This document shows positions 27,720 to 38,753 of a stretch of 64,000 nucleotides of DNA, one piece after another (within the stretch, counting starts at the first letter, position 1; every line of letters starts with the position of its first letter). A program made the position numbers and the translations under genes. Source of the stretch: Pseudomonas eucalypticola (GTDB taxonomy: Bacteria > Pseudomonadota > Gammaproteobacteria > Pseudomonadales > Pseudomonadaceae). Under the pieces are notes generated by a model. That model did not search any database. It saw only the letters and a list, made by a program, of their open reading frames with translations, and was not told the DNA's origin. The stretch is taken from positions 2,450,501 through 2,514,500 of the forward strand of contig NZ_CP056030.1 of the NCBI RefSeq assembly GCF_013374995.1. The letters are read 5' to 3'.

Positions 27720-30700
27720 ATCTGTCGCGGCTGTTCATCCTGCGTCCGGTAGCCACCACGCTGAGCATGCTGGCCATCGTCCTGGCCGGCCTGATCGCCT
27801 ACTCGATGCTGCCGGTGTCGGCGCTGCCACAGGTCGACTACCCGACCATCCGGGTCATGACCCTGTACCCCGGCGCCAGCCCGCAAGTGATGACCAGCGC
27901 CGTGACCGCGCCGCTGGAGCGTCAGTTCGGGCAGATGCCCGGCCTCAGCCAGATGGCCTCCACAAGTTCGGGCGGCGCCTCGGTGCTGACATTGCGCTTC
28001 AGCCTGGACGTCAACATGGACGTGGCCGAGCAACAGGTGCAGGCAGCCATCAACGCCGCCACCAACCTGCTGCCCACCGACCTGCCAGCGCCGCCGGTGT
28101 ACAACAAGGTCAACCCGGCCGACACCCCGGTGCTGACCCTCGCCGTCAGCTCGAAGACCATGCTGTTGCCAAAGCTCAACGACCTGGTCGACACGCGCAT
28201 GGCGCAGAAGATCGCGCAGATCACCGGCGTGGGCATGGTCTCCATCGCCGGGGGCCAGCGCCAGGCCGTGCGCATCAAGGTCAATCCCGAGGCGCTGGCC
28301 GCCAATGGCCTGAACCTGGCCGACGTGCGCACCCTGATCGCCGCGTCCAACGTCAACCAGCCCAAGGGCAACTTCGACGGCCCGACCCGGGTGTCGATGC
28401 TCGACGCCAATGACCAGATGGTGTCTCCCGAGGAATACGCCAACCTCATCCTCAGTTATCGCAACGGCGCGCCACTGCGCCTCAAGGATGTGTCCACCAT
28501 CGTCGACGGCGCCGAGAACGAGCGCCTGGCCGCCTGGGCCAACCAGAACCAGGCCGTGCTGCTGAACATCCAGCGCCAGCCGGGGGCCAACGTCATCGAG
28601 GTAGTGGACCGGATCAAGGCTGTGTTGCCGTCGATCACCGACAACCTGCCCGCGGGCCTGGACGTGACCATCCTCACCGACCGCACCCAGACCATCCGCG
28701 CCTCGGTCAAGGACGTCCAGCACGAACTGCTGTTCTCTATCGCCCTGGTGGTATTGGTCACGTTCCTGTTCCTGCGTCGCTTCAGCGCCACGGTCATCCC
28801 GTCGGTGGCCGTGCCGCTGTCGCTGGTGGGCACGTTCGGCATCATGTACCTGGCCGGGTTCTCCATCAACAACCTGACCCTGATGGCCATGACCATCGCC
28901 ACCGGCTTCGTGGTGGACGACGCCATCGTCATGCTGGAGAACATTTCCCGCCACATCGAGGAAGGCGAGACGCCGCTGCAGGCGGCGCTCAAGGGCGCCC
29001 GGCAGATCGGTTTCACCCTGCTGTCGCTGACCTTCTCGCTGATCGCCGTGTTGATCCCGTTGCTCTTCATGGCCGACGTGGTAGGGCGCCTGTTCCGCGA
29101 GTTCGCCATCACCCTGGCGGTGGCGATCCTGATTTCCCTGGTGGTGTCCCTGACGCTGACGCCGATGATGTGCGCGCGCCTGCTCAAGCGCGAACCCAAG
29201 CCCGAAGAGCAGACACGCTTCTACCGCGCCAGCGGCGCCTGGATCGACTGGCTGATCGAGGCCTACGGGCGCAAACTGCAATGGGTGCTGCGCCACCAGC
29301 CGCTGACCCTGCTGGTGGCCATCGCCACCCTGGGCCTCACGGTGCTGTTGTACATGGTCGTGCCTAAGGGCTTCTTCCCGGTCCAGGACACGGGCGTCAT
29401 CCAGGGCATCACCGAAGCGCCGCAGTCGATTTCCTTCAGCGCCATGAGCCAACGCCAGCAGGACATGGCCAGGGTGGTGCTGCAGAACCCGGACGTGCAG
29501 AGCCTGTCGTCCTACATCGGTGTGGACGGCGACAACGCCACGCTCAACAGCGGCCGCATGCTCATCAACCTCAAGCCCCTGGGCCAGCGCAGCCTGACGG
29601 CCAGCCAGGTGATCGAGCGCATCCAGCCAGAAGCCGACAAGCTGGTGGGCATGCGCCTGTTCCTGCAACCGGTACAGGACCTGACCATCGAAGACCGGGT
29701 CAGCCGCACCCAGTACCAGTTCAGCCTGTCGTCGCCCGACGCCGACCTGCTGGGCCAATGGAGCGCCAGGCTGGTGGATGCCCTGCGTCAGCATCCGCAA
29801 CTCACCGACGTGGCCAGCGACCTGCAGGACAAAGGCCTGCAGGTGTACCTGGTGATCGACCGCGACCAGGCCAAGCGCCTGGGCGTCAACGTCGCCGACA
29901 TCACCAATGCCCTGTACGACGCTTTCGGCCAGCGACAGATCTCGACCATCTACACCCAGGCCAGCCAGTACCGCGTGGTGCTGCAAGCGGCCAATGCCTC
30001 GACTGTCGGGCCCCAGGCGCTGGAACAGATCTACGTCAAGAGCACGCCCAGCGACAGCGCCATCACCCAGACCGTGTCCAGCACCCTGACCGGCACTGCG
30101 TCGGCGTTGCCGGTGACCAACAGCACCCAGGTGCGCCTGTCGAGCCTGGCGCACATCGAACAGCGCCAGGCGCAACTGGCCATCTCCCACATTGGCCAGT
30201 TCCCGGCGGTGATGGTTTCCTTCAACCTGGCACCCGGCGTGGCCCTGGGCCAGGCGGTAGCGTTGATCGAGCAGGCGCAGAAAGACATCGGCATGCCCAT
30301 CGGTGTGCAAACCCAGTTCCAGGGCGCCGCGCAGGCGTTCCAGGCCTCGCTGTCGAGCACCTTGCTGCTGATCCTGGCGGCGGTGGTGACCATGTACATC
30401 GTGCTGGGCATTCTCTACGAGAGCTACATCCACCCCATCACCATCCTGTCGACCCTGCCGTCGGCGGCGGTGGGCGCCTTGCTGGCGCTGCTGCTCAGTG
30501 GCAATGACCTGGGCATGATCGCCATCATCGGCATCATCCTGCTGATTGGTATCGTCAAGAAGAACGCGATCATGATGATCGACTTCGCCCTGGACGCGGA
30601 GCGCACCCAGGGCCTGGACCCGCAGACCGCCATCTACCAGGCGGCCCTGCTGCGTTTCCGGCCTATCCTGATGACCACCATGGCGGCGTTGTTCGGCGCC

Positions 30701-30883
30701 GTGCCGCTGATGCTGGCCGGTGGCTCGGGCGCGGAGCTGCGCCAGCCGCTGGGCCTGGTGATGGTCGGCGGGCTGCTGGTGAGCCAGGTGCTGACGCTGT
30801 TCACCACGCCGGTGATCTACCTGTACTTCGACCGCCTGGCGCGGCGCTGGCGCAAGGCCCCGGCAGAGCAGGCACCGGCATGA
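27716..30883 (+). CDS. muxB: MuxB/MdtB-type RND transporter subunit
   Basis: A 1055-residue inner-membrane RND pump protein. The start [45 protein letters not shown] is typical of MdtB. The TM4 proton-relay aspartates are in the [12 protein letters not shown] motif, and the late [15 protein letters not shown] matches TM10. Two large periplasmic loops are present. MdtB and MdtC form a B2C heterotrimer, and the next gene encodes the partner. It overlaps muxA and muxC by 4 bases. Confidence 0.94.
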   Translation: MNLSRLFILRPVATTLSMLAIVLAGLIAYSMLPVSALPQVDYPTIRVMTLYPGASPQVMTSAVTAPLERQFGQMPGLSQMASTSSGGASVLTLRFSLDVNMDVAEQQVQAAINAATNLLPTDLPAPPVYNKVNPADTPVLTLAVSSKTMLLPKLNDLVDTRMAQKIAQITGVGMVSIAGGQRQAVRIKVNPEALAANGLNLADVRTLIAASNVNQPKGNFDGPTRVSMLDANDQMVSPEEYANLILSYRNGAPLRLKDVSTIVDGAENERLAAWANQNQAVLLNIQRQPGANVIEVVDRIKAVLPSITDNLPAGLDVTILTDRTQTIRASVKDVQHELLFSIALVVLVTFLFLRRFSATVIPSVAVPLSLVGTFGIMYLAGFSINNLTLMAMTIATGFVVDDAIVMLENISRHIEEGETPLQAALKGARQIGFTLLSLTFSLIAVLIPLLFMADVVGRLFREFAITLAVAILISLVVSLTLTPMMCARLLKREPKPEEQTRFYRASGAWIDWLIEAYGRKLQWVLRHQPLTLLVAIATLGLTVLLYMVVPKGFFPVQDTGVIQGITEAPQSISFSAMSQRQQDMARVVLQNPDVQSLSSYIGVDGDNATLNSGRMLINLKPLGQRSLTASQVIERIQPEADKLVGMRLFLQPVQDLTIEDRVSRTQYQFSLSSPDADLLGQWSARLVDALRQHPQLTDVASDLQDKGLQVYLVIDRDQAKRLGVNVADITNALYDAFGQRQISTIYTQASQYRVVLQAANASTVGPQALEQIYVKSTPSDSAITQTVSSTLTGTASALPVTNSTQVRLSSLAHIEQRQAQLAISHIGQFPAVMVSFNLAPGVALGQAVALIEQAQKDIGMPIGVQTQFQGAAQAFQASLSSTLLLILAAVVTMYIVLGILYESYIHPITILSTLPSAAVGALLALLLSGNDLGMIAIIGIILLIGIVKKNAIMMIDFALDAERTQGLDPQTAIYQAALLRFRPILMTTMAALFGAVPLMLAGGSGAELRQPLGLVMVGGLLVSQVLTLFTTPVIYLYFDRLARRWRKAPAEQAPA

Positions 30884-33800
30884 ACCTGTCGGGCCCGTTC
30901 ATTCGCCGCTCGGTGGCGACCATGCTGCTCAGCATCGCGGTGATGCTGCTGGGCGGCGTCAGCTTCGGCTTGCTGCCGGTATCGCCGCTGCCGCAGATGG
31001 ATTTCCCGGTGATCGTGGTGTCAGCCAACCTGGCCGGCGCCAGCCCGGAAGTCATGGCCTCCACCGTGGCCACGCCGCTGGAGCGCGCGTTCGGCAGCAT
31101 CGCCGGGGTCAGCAACATGAACAGCCGGTCGAGCCAGGGCTCGACCCGGGTGATCCTGCAGTTCGACCAGGACCGCGACATCAATGGCGCCGCGCGTGAA
31201 GTGCAGGCGGCCATCAACGCCTCGCGGCCGCTGTTGCCCAGCGGCATGCGCAGCATGCCCACCTACAAGAAGGTCAACCCGGCCCAGGCGCCCATCATGG
31301 TGCTGTCGCTGACCTCCGATGTGCTACAGAAGGGCCAGCTCTATGACCTGGCCTCCACCATCCTGTCCCAGAGCCTGTCCCAGGTGGATGGGGTAGGGGA
31401 GGTGCAGATCGGTGGCAGTTCGTTGCCCGCCGTGCGGGTGGAAGTGGAGCCGGACCTGCTCAACCAGTACGGCGTGGCCCTGGACGAGGTGCGCACCACC
31501 ATCGCCAATGCCAATGTGCGCCGGCCCAAGGGCTTCGTCGAGGACGGCGAGCGCAACTGGCAGGTGCAGGCCAACGACCAGCTGGAAAAGGCCAAGGACT
31601 ATGGCCCGCTGATTATCCGCTACCAGAACGGCTCGGCCCTGCGCCTCAGTGACGTGGCGCGCCTGAGCGACGGCGTTGAAGACCGCTACAACGCCGGTTT
31701 CTTCAATGATGAGTCGGCGGTGCTGCTGGTGATCAACCGTCAGGCAGGCGCCAACATCATCAAGACCGTGGCGCAGATCAAGGCGCAACTCCCCGCCCTG
31801 GAAGCCGTGTTGCCGGCCAGTGTGCGGCTGAATATCGCCATGGACCGTTCGCCGGTGATCACCGCTACCCTGCACGAAGCCGAGAGCACGCTGCTGATCG
31901 CCGTGGCCCTGGTGATCCTGGTGGTGTACCTGTTCCTGGGCAACTTGCGCGCCTCGTTGATTCCCACCCTGGCCGTGCCGGTGTCGCTGGTCGGTACGTT
32001 CGCCATCATGTACCTGTGGGGCTTCTCGCTGAACAACCTGTCGCTGATGGCCCTGATTCTTGCCACCGGACTGGTGGTGGACGATGCTATCGTGGTGCTG
32101 GAGAACATTTCCCGGCACATCGACGCCGGCATGGCGCCGATGAAGGCCGCCTACAAGGGCGCCCAAGAGGTGGGCTTCACGTTGCTGGCCATGAACGCGT
32201 CGCTGGTGGCGGTGTTCATGGCGATCCTGTTCACCGGCGGCATCATCGAGAAACTGTTCCGCGAGTTCTCCATTACCTTGTCGGCGGCCATCGTCGTCTC
32301 GCTGCTGGTGTCCCTGACCCTAACGCCCATGCTCTGCGCCCGTTGGCTCAAGCCCCACGTGCCGGGCACCGAGAACCGCCTGCAACGCTGGAGTATCCGT
32401 GTTCACGAGCGCCTGGTGCGCGGCTATGACCGCAGCCTGGGCTGGGCCCTGGCGCACCGACGGCTGACGCTGATCAGCCTGCTGGTGACTATCGGCGTCA
32501 ACATCGCCCTGTACGTGGTGGTGCCCAAGACCTTCATGCCCCAGCAGGACACCGGGCAGCTGATGGGCTTCGTGCGCGGCGATGACGGCCTGTCGTTCAC
32601 CGTCATGCAGCCGAAGATGGAAGCCTTCCGGCGGGCGATCATCGCCGACCCGGCGGTGCTCAGCGTGGCCGGCTTCATTGGCGGCAACAACGGCACCAAC
32701 AACGCCACCATCCTGGTGCGCCTCAAACCCATCAAGGCGCGTGACGTCAACGCCCAGCAGGTCATCGAACGCCTGCGCAAGGAGCTGCCCAAGGTGCCCG
32801 GCGCACGGTTGATGCTGATGGCCGACCAGGACCTGCAGTTCGGCGGGGCCCGCGACCAGACCACCTCCCAGTACCAGTACATCATCCAGAGCGGTGACCT
32901 GGCGGCATTGCGTAGCTGGTACCCGAAGATCACCGAGGCGTTCAAGAAACTGCCTGAACTGACCGCCATCGATGCCCGCGAAGGCCGCGGCGCGCCCCAG
33001 GTGACCCTGGTGGTGGACCGCGACCAGGCCAAGCGCCTGGGCATCGACATGAGCACCGTGACCACCGTGCTCAACAACGCCTACAGCCAGCGGCAGATTT
33101 CCACCATCTACGACAGCCTCAACCAGTATGAAGTGGTGATGGAGATCAACCCCAAGTACGCCCAGGACCCGGTCACCCTCGACCAGGTGCAGGTGATCAA
33201 CTCCGCCGGCGCGCGGGTGCCGCTGTCCAGCATTGCCCATTACGAGAACAGCCTGGCCGACGACAGCGTCAGCCACGAGGGCCAGTTCGCGTCGGAAAGC
33301 ATTTCCTTCGACCTGGCCGAAGGCGTGCCCCTGGACCGCGCCACCGCCGCCATCGAACGGGCCATCGCAGGCCTGGGCTTGCCGGAAGACATCATCGTCA
33401 AGGTGGCGGGTACCGGTGACGCCTTTGCGGCCGCGCAGAAGGGCCAGCCGTGGATGATCCTTGGCTCGCTGGTGCTGGTGTACCTGGTGCTGGGCATCCT
33501 GTATGAAAGCTACGTGCACCCGTTGACCATTCTCTCGACCTTGCCGTCCGCCGGTGTGGGCGCGCTGTTGAGCATCTACCTGACGGGCGGGGAATTCAGC
33601 CTGATCTCGCTGCTGGGCCTGTTCCTGCTGATTGGCGTGGTGAAGAAGAACGCCATCCTGATGATCGACCTGGCGCTGCAACTGGAGCGTGAACAGGGCA
33701 TGGGCCCGCTCGACTCCATTCGCCAGGCGTGCCTGCAGCGCCTGCGGCCGATCCTGATGACTACCCTGGCAGCCATCCTGGGTGCCGTGCCCCTGCTGAT

Positions 33801-33987
33801 GGGCGGCACCGAAGGCGCCGAGATGCGCCAGCCCCTGGGCCTTGCCATCATCGGCGGGCTGGTGTTCAGCCAGTTCCTGACCCTGTACACCACCCCGGTG
33901 GTGTACCTCTACCTCGATCGCCTGCGCCACCGGGTCAACCGCTGGCGTGGGGTACGCACCGACGCATCCCTGGAAACCCCGCTATGA
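30880..33987 (+). CDS. muxC: MuxC/MdtC-type RND transporter subunit
   Basis: A 1035-residue RND protein, paralogous to the preceding one. [45 protein letters not shown] matches MdtC N-termini; [17 protein letters not shown] holds the TM4 aspartates and [15 protein letters not shown] the TM10 lysine. Having two different RND subunits in one operon is the hallmark of the MdtABC/MuxABC class. The stop overlaps the opmB start by 4 bases. Confidence 0.94.
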   Translation: MNLSGPFIRRSVATMLLSIAVMLLGGVSFGLLPVSPLPQMDFPVIVVSANLAGASPEVMASTVATPLERAFGSIAGVSNMNSRSSQGSTRVILQFDQDRDINGAAREVQAAINASRPLLPSGMRSMPTYKKVNPAQAPIMVLSLTSDVLQKGQLYDLASTILSQSLSQVDGVGEVQIGGSSLPAVRVEVEPDLLNQYGVALDEVRTTIANANVRRPKGFVEDGERNWQVQANDQLEKAKDYGPLIIRYQNGSALRLSDVARLSDGVEDRYNAGFFNDESAVLLVINRQAGANIIKTVAQIKAQLPALEAVLPASVRLNIAMDRSPVITATLHEAESTLLIAVALVILVVYLFLGNLRASLIPTLAVPVSLVGTFAIMYLWGFSLNNLSLMALILATGLVVDDAIVVLENISRHIDAGMAPMKAAYKGAQEVGFTLLAMNASLVAVFMAILFTGGIIEKLFREFSITLSAAIVVSLLVSLTLTPMLCARWLKPHVPGTENRLQRWSIRVHERLVRGYDRSLGWALAHRRLTLISLLVTIGVNIALYVVVPKTFMPQQDTGQLMGFVRGDDGLSFTVMQPKMEAFRRAIIADPAVLSVAGFIGGNNGTNNATILVRLKPIKARDVNAQQVIERLRKELPKVPGARLMLMADQDLQFGGARDQTTSQYQYIIQSGDLAALRSWYPKITEAFKKLPELTAIDAREGRGAPQVTLVVDRDQAKRLGIDMSTVTTVLNNAYSQRQISTIYDSLNQYEVVMEINPKYAQDPVTLDQVQVINSAGARVPLSSIAHYENSLADDSVSHEGQFASESISFDLAEGVPLDRATAAIERAIAGLGLPEDIIVKVAGTGDAFAAAQKGQPWMILGSLVLVYLVLGILYESYVHPLTILSTLPSAGVGALLSIYLTGGEFSLISLLGLFLLIGVVKKNAILMIDLALQLEREQGMGPLDSIRQACLQRLRPILMTTLAAILGAVPLLMGGTEGAEMRQPLGLAIIGGLVFSQFLTLYTTPVVYLYLDRLRHRVNRWRGVRTDASLETPL

Positions 33988-35492
33988 ACGACCGCCCGAC
34001 GCCGACCGTGCTGCGCCCCATGACTTGCCAGATGGCCACCGTGCGTGGCTCGCGGCGGCTGAACCTGAGCCTCAGCGCGCTGATGTTCAGCGGCCTGCTG
34101 CTGGGCGGCTGCGCCGTGGGCCCTGACTACCAGCGCCCTGAAATCGCGCCGCCGGCGCAGTTCAAGGCGGCGCAGGGCTGGCGCCAGGCGCAGCCCAGCG
34201 ACGCGTTGGCCCGCGGTGCCTGGTGGGAACTGTACGGTGACGCGCAGCTCAACGGCCTAGTGGAGCGGCTCAACCGTTCCAACCAGACCGTGGCCCAGTA
34301 CGAGGCGCAATACCGTCAGGCTCAGGCCCTGGTGAAGAGTGCTCGCGGTGCGTTCTTTCCCACCGTCGACCTCAGCGCCGGCAAGACCCGCTCGGCCCAG
34401 GGCGCCGGTAGCAGCAGCTCGAGCCTGAGCAGTGCCAGCAGCGGCATCCGCAACACCTACAGCACCCAGGCCAGTGTCAGTTGGGAAGCGGACGTATGGG
34501 GCAAGCTGCGCCGCGGCCTCGAAGCCGACAAGGGCAGTGCCCAGGCCAGCCTCGCGGACCTGGCCGCCATGCGCCTGAGCCTGCAGTCCGAGCTGGTGCA
34601 GAACTACCTGCAGTTGCGGGTCATCGACCAGCAGAAGCGCCTGCTCCAGGCCACGGTGGAGGCCTACCAGCGCTCGCTGACCATGACCCAGAACCAGTAC
34701 AAGGCGGGGGTGTCCGGCGCCGACGCCGTGGCCCAGGCGCAGACGCAATTGCGCACGACCCAGGCCGACCTGGTGGACCTGGCCTGGCAGCGCGCCCAAT
34801 ACGAGAACGCCATCGCCGTGCTGATGGGGGTGACCCCAGCCGATTTCAGCCTGGCCGAAACCGACAGCATCCCGGCTCTGCCGCAGATTCCTGTGCAAGT
34901 GCCCTCCCAGTGGCTGGAGCGGCGGCCCGACATTGCCGCGGCCGAGCGCTCGGTCATGGCCGCCAATGCCAACATCGGCGTGGCCAAGAGCGCCTACTAC
35001 CCCGACCTGACCCTGAGCCTGTCCGGTGGCTACAGCAGCAGTACCTTCGCCAATTGGCTGACCCTGCCCAACCGCTTCTGGTCGGTTGGCCCGCAATTGG
35101 CTGGGACCCTGTTCGACGGTGGCCAGCGCTCGGCGGAAGTGGACCGTACCGAGGCCGTCTACGACCAGACCGTGGCCCAGTACCGGCAGACCGTGCTCAA
35201 CGGTTTTCAGGAAGTGGAAAACTACATGGTCCAGCTCAAGGTGTATGAGGACGAGGCCCAGGTTCGCCAGCAGGCGCTGGAGTCAGCGCGCGAGTCATTG
35301 CGCCTGACCACCAACCAGTACAAGGCCGGGTTGATCGCCTACCTGGATGTTGTCACCGTGCAGGCGACCGCGCTGAGCAACGAACGCACGGTGTTGAATG
35401 TGTTGCAGAGCCGACTGGTGGCCAGCGTGCAGTTGATCGCGGCGCTGGGTGGCGGCTGGGGTGGGCAGATGGATTTGGTGGATACGCCTTGA
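33984..35492 (+). CDS. opmB: Outer-membrane efflux lipoprotein OpmB
   Basis: A 502-residue NodT-family OMF. A signal with lipobox (GLLLGGCAVGPDYQRP) begins ~30 residues in, after a polar leader, so a start further in (34020 or 34032) is possible; 34984-type downstream starts would lose the signal. Two OMF repeats contain WWELYGDAQLNGLVERL, LERRPDIAAAERSVMAANANIGVAKSAYYPDLTLS and the final NQYKAGLIAYLDVVTVQ. It completes the MuxABC-OpmB pump. A palindrome at 35527-35548 follows. Confidence 0.9.
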   Translation: MNDRPTPTVLRPMTCQMATVRGSRRLNLSLSALMFSGLLLGGCAVGPDYQRPEIAPPAQFKAAQGWRQAQPSDALARGAWWELYGDAQLNGLVERLNRSNQTVAQYEAQYRQAQALVKSARGAFFPTVDLSAGKTRSAQGAGSSSSSLSSASSGIRNTYSTQASVSWEADVWGKLRRGLEADKGSAQASLADLAAMRLSLQSELVQNYLQLRVIDQQKRLLQATVEAYQRSLTMTQNQYKAGVSGADAVAQAQTQLRTTQADLVDLAWQRAQYENAIAVLMGVTPADFSLAETDSIPALPQIPVQVPSQWLERRPDIAAAERSVMAANANIGVAKSAYYPDLTLSLSGGYSSSTFANWLTLPNRFWSVGPQLAGTLFDGGQRSAEVDRTEAVYDQTVAQYRQTVLNGFQEVENYMVQLKVYEDEAQVRQQALESARESLRLTTNQYKAGLIAYLDVVTVQATALSNERTVLNVLQSRLVASVQLIAALGGGWGGQMDLVDTP

Positions 35493-35526
35493 TGCCGTTC
35501 GTCTGAAAGGTTATGGTCACGGCCGA

Positions 35527-35548
35527 CCCTGTACAACGCTGTACAGGG
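35527..35548. terminator. Palindrome after opmB, possible terminator or operator
   Basis: CCCTGTACA (35527-35535) and TGTACAGGG (35540-35548) are perfect 9-bp inverted repeats around ACGC. No T-tract follows. It lies between opmB and the MHYT-GGDEF-EAL gene, so it could end the mux transcript or be a regulator site for the next gene. Confidence 0.4.
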
Positions 35549-35706
35549 CGGAACCCTTGTAGAAGCTGGGCGCGGTAGTGGCATAGCGACATCGCGCCAA
35601 AGCCCCGCATCCAGGCGCTCCGCGCAAGCAAACAAGCGTTTAATTGCGTACAATCCTGATCATTTACGAGCAGGGAACGCACCGGATTGCAGGTCTAGAG
35701 AGTCGC

Positions 35707-37797
35707 ATGCTGATTGGTAGTTATTCACCCACCCTGGTCGTGATCTCGTTGTGTGTGGCGATGCTGGCTTCCTACACGGCGCTGGATCTGGTCGGCCGCA
35801 TCGCCACTGCCAAGGGCAGGGCGGTGCACCTCTGGATGGCCGGCGGGTCGCTGTCCATGGGCATTGGCGTGTGGTCCATGCATTTCATCGGCATGCTGGC
35901 GTTCAGCCTGCCCATCGCCCTGGGGTATGACCTCAAGCTCACCAGCCTGTCGCTGCTGATCGCCATCCTGTCCTCGGGGTTCGCCCTGTGGCTGGTCAGC
36001 CAACCGCGGCTGCCCCACCGGCAGCTGGCGTTCGGGGCACTCATCATGGGCAGCGGTATCGCCGCCATGCACTATACCGGCATGGCGGCCATGCGCATGA
36101 GCCCGGGTATCGAGTACGACACCGCGCTGTTCGCCGGGTCCATCGTCATCGCCATCGGTGCCTCGGCCGCCGCGCTCTACATTGCCTTTCGCCTGCGCCG
36201 GGCCACGCCCCATGTGCTGCTCGCCCGGGGCTGCGCTTCGGTGGTCATGGGCATCGCCATCGTCGGCATGCACTACACCGGCATGGCGGCGGCGATGTTC
36301 CCCGAGGGTAGCGTCTGCGGCGCCGCCGGTGGCGGGCTGACCGGCAAAGGCCTGGACTACATGGTCTTGATCACCAGCCTGGCGGTGCTGGGCATTACCC
36401 TGCTGACCTCGGTGCTGGACGCGCGCATGGAGGCCCGTACCGCGGACCTGGCCAACTCCCTGCGCCTGGCCAACCGCGAGCTGACCCAACTGGCCCTGCA
36501 CGATAACCTCACCGGTCTGCCCAACCGCATGCTGCTGGCCGACCGCATCGCCCAGGCCATCCAGATGGTCGACGAGAACGGTGGCTGTTTTGCGCTGATG
36601 TTCATCGACCTGGACGGTTTCAAACCGGTCAATGACGCCTTCGGCCACCACATGGGTGATGAATTGCTGCGCGCGGTGGGCCTGCGCCTGCGCGGCAACC
36701 TCCATGGCCAGGACACCCTGGCGCGCATCGGCGGCGATGAATTCGTGCTGCTGGTGGCCCTGAACGAACCCAACGACGCCCCCACGGTAGCCGCGCGACA
36801 GGTCAACCTCATCGCCCAGCCGTTCCGGGTGGGCGAGCAGAACCTGCAAGTGTCGGCCAGTATCGGCATTGCCCTGTACCCGGGCAACGGCAGCGACCAG
36901 CACGCACTGCTGATGAACGCCGATGCCGCCATGTACCATGCCAAGAGCGCGGGCAAGAACGGCTACAGTTTCTTCGATGGCTCGATGAACACCAATGCAC
37001 GCAAGCAGCTGCAATTGATCCAGGACTTGCGGGTGGCGGTGGAGCGCGGCGAGTTGCGCTTGCACTACCAGCCCAAGTTTGACGCTGCCAGTGGCCGCCC
37101 GGTCGGCGCCGAGGCGCTGTTGCGCTGGCAACATCCGGAGCTCGGCCTGCTCGGCCCTGACCGTTTCATCGAGCTGGCGGAAAAGACCGGCCTGATCATC
37201 GTCATCGGCGACTGGGTGCTGGACGAGGCTTGCCGGCAAATGCGCGAATGGACGCTGCAGGGCTACGGCCACTGGCGCATCGCGGTGAACCTGTCGGCCT
37301 TGCAGTTCTGCCACGGGGGGTTGGTGGCCAGCGTGGCGGCAGCGTTGCAGCGCCATGAACTGTCGGCCACCAACCTGACCCTGGAAATCACCGAGACCAC
37401 CGCCATGAACGATGCCGACGCCAGCATGAGCGTGCTGCGGCGCCTGTCCGACATGGGGGTGGACCTGTCCATCGATGATTTCGGCACCGGTTATTCGAGC
37501 CTGATGTACCTCAAGCGTCTGCCGGCCAATGAATTGAAAATCGACCGGGGCTTTGTTCGCGACCTGGAGCAGGACAGCGACGACGCCGCCATCGTCTCGG
37601 CCATCGTCGCCCTGGGCCAGGCCCTGGGCTTGCGCATCGTCGCCGAAGGTGTGGAAACCGATAACCAGCAAGACTTCCTGACTCGCCTGGGCTGCGATGC
37701 CTTGCAAGGCTACCTGCTGGGCCACCCCTTGCCAGCGGAGCGCTTCATGGCGGATATTCATGCCGCTGAAACCCGGCAGCAGCGGGTCGGCGTCTAG
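35707..37797 (+). CDS. mucR: MucR-like MHYT-GGDEF-EAL cyclic-di-GMP enzyme
   Basis: A 696-residue inner-membrane protein. Residues ~1-250 form an MHYT sensor with seven helices and three MHYT-like motifs (SMHFIGMLAF, AMHYTGMAAM, GMHYTGMAAA), proposed to bind metal or gas ligands. The GGDEF domain has an intact active site (RIGGDEF, ~342-346), but its I-site position reads HGQD instead of RxxD, so product inhibition is probably lost. The EAL domain keeps EALLRW, EITET, DDFGTGYSS, LKIDRGF and EGVE, so it may be bifunctional. P. aeruginosa MucR has this architecture and promotes alginate. The ATG at 35707 is chosen over an upstream TTG. Confidence 0.85.
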   Translation: MLIGSYSPTLVVISLCVAMLASYTALDLVGRIATAKGRAVHLWMAGGSLSMGIGVWSMHFIGMLAFSLPIALGYDLKLTSLSLLIAILSSGFALWLVSQPRLPHRQLAFGALIMGSGIAAMHYTGMAAMRMSPGIEYDTALFAGSIVIAIGASAAALYIAFRLRRATPHVLLARGCASVVMGIAIVGMHYTGMAAAMFPEGSVCGAAGGGLTGKGLDYMVLITSLAVLGITLLTSVLDARMEARTADLANSLRLANRELTQLALHDNLTGLPNRMLLADRIAQAIQMVDENGGCFALMFIDLDGFKPVNDAFGHHMGDELLRAVGLRLRGNLHGQDTLARIGGDEFVLLVALNEPNDAPTVAARQVNLIAQPFRVGEQNLQVSASIGIALYPGNGSDQHALLMNADAAMYHAKSAGKNGYSFFDGSMNTNARKQLQLIQDLRVAVERGELRLHYQPKFDAASGRPVGAEALLRWQHPELGLLGPDRFIELAEKTGLIIVIGDWVLDEACRQMREWTLQGYGHWRIAVNLSALQFCHGGLVASVAAALQRHELSATNLTLEITETTAMNDADASMSVLRRLSDMGVDLSIDDFGTGYSSLMYLKRLPANELKIDRGFVRDLEQDSDDAAIVSAIVALGQALGLRIVAEGVETDNQQDFLTRLGCDALQGYLLGHPLPAERFMADIHAAETRQQRVGV

Positions 37798-37900
37798 CCT
37801 TGAGTTCATGGCGCTTGCTTCCCGCGCTTCGCCGGTCCCCGCGGGAGAAGCAAGCGACATCCTGATAACGCCGTACCCCATGAGGAGCGCACCGAAGTCC

Positions 37901-38647
37901 ATGGATAAAGTCATCGTCATCACCGGCGGCAGCCGCGGCATCGGTGCCGCCACTGCGCGCTTGGCCGCCCGCCAGGGTTACCGTGTGTGCATCAACTACC
38001 TGTCGGACGAAGCGGCCGCCCAGGCCACGTTGGCCGAAGTGCGCGAGCTGGGGGCCCAGGCCATTGCCGTGCGGGCTGATGTCAGCGTCGAGGACGAGGT
38101 GGTGCACCTGTTCAACCGGGTCGATGCGGAACTGGGCACGGTCACCGTGCTGGTCAACAACGCCGCCACCGTGGGGCACACCTCGCGGGTGGATGAAATG
38201 TCCGAATTCCGCTTGCTCAAGCTGCTCAAGAGCAACGTGGCTGGCCCCATCTTGTGTGCCAAGCACGCCATCCTGCGCATGTCCACGCGCCACGGTGGCC
38301 AGGGCGGCAGTATCGTCAACGTGTCTTCGGTCGCCGCGCGCCTGGGCTCGCCGGGAGAGTACGTCGACTACGCCGCTTCCAAGGGCGCCCTGGACACCTT
38401 CACCCTCGGCCTGGCCAAGGAACTGGCGGGGGAGAGCGTACGCGTCAATGCCGTGCGCCCGGGGTACATCTTCACCGAGTTCCACGCCCTGAGCGGCGAC
38501 CCTGACCGGGTCAGCAAGCTGGAGCCAGCCATCCCCATGGGACGCGGCGGCCAGCCTCATGAAGTGGCGGAGGCGATCTTGTGGTTGGCGTCGGAGCAGG
38601 CGAGTTATACGACCGGGAGTTTTCTGGATCTGGGAGGCGGCCGGTAG
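37901..38647 (+). CDS. Short-chain dehydrogenase/reductase (SDR)
   Basis: A 248-residue classical SDR. The cofactor motif VIVITGGSRGIGAATARLA, the structural NNAA, the catalytic Ser in IVNVSSVAA, and YxxxK in YVDYAASKGALD are all present, and the C-terminus ends GSFLDLGGGR. An Arg in the cofactor loop (TGGSRGIG) suggests NADP(H). An in-frame ATG at 37880 is an alternative; GAGGAG lies between the two. The substrate is unknown. A strong terminator shared with the convergent transporter gene follows. Confidence 0.87.
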   Translation: MDKVIVITGGSRGIGAATARLAARQGYRVCINYLSDEAAAQATLAEVRELGAQAIAVRADVSVEDEVVHLFNRVDAELGTVTVLVNNAATVGHTSRVDEMSEFRLLKLLKSNVAGPILCAKHAILRMSTRHGGQGGSIVNVSSVAARLGSPGEYVDYAASKGALDTFTLGLAKELAGESVRVNAVRPGYIFTEFHALSGDPDRVSKLEPAIPMGRGGQPHEVAEAILWLASEQASYTTGSFLDLGGGR

Positions 38648-38692
38648 GGGTTGCCAGACGCGGCTAGGTGGCTTCACTGCAGCCTTCACGAA

Positions 38693-38724
38693 AAAGCCCT
38701 GGTGTCTCTCGACACCAGGGCTTT
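38693..38724. terminator. Bidirectional intrinsic terminator
   Basis: A 14-bp perfect stem, AAAGCCCTGGTGTC (38693-38706) with GACACCAGGGCTTT (38711-38724), loop TCTC. Extra As at 38691-38692 give a T5 run on the minus strand. It lies between the convergent SDR and MHS transporter genes. Confidence 0.85.
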
Positions 38725-38753
38725 CCCTTGCAGCTTATCGTGGCAACCGAGCG

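Noticed and set aside
27323..30433. 1036-codon minus-strand open frame opposite muxB
   Set aside because: It is antisense to a canonical RND transporter and its product is compositionally biased with no recognisable family.
35725..37953. 742-codon minus-strand open frame opposite the MHYT-GGDEF-EAL gene
   Set aside because: It is antisense to a protein with complete MHYT, GGDEF and EAL motifs; the product is His/Gln-rich with no domain.
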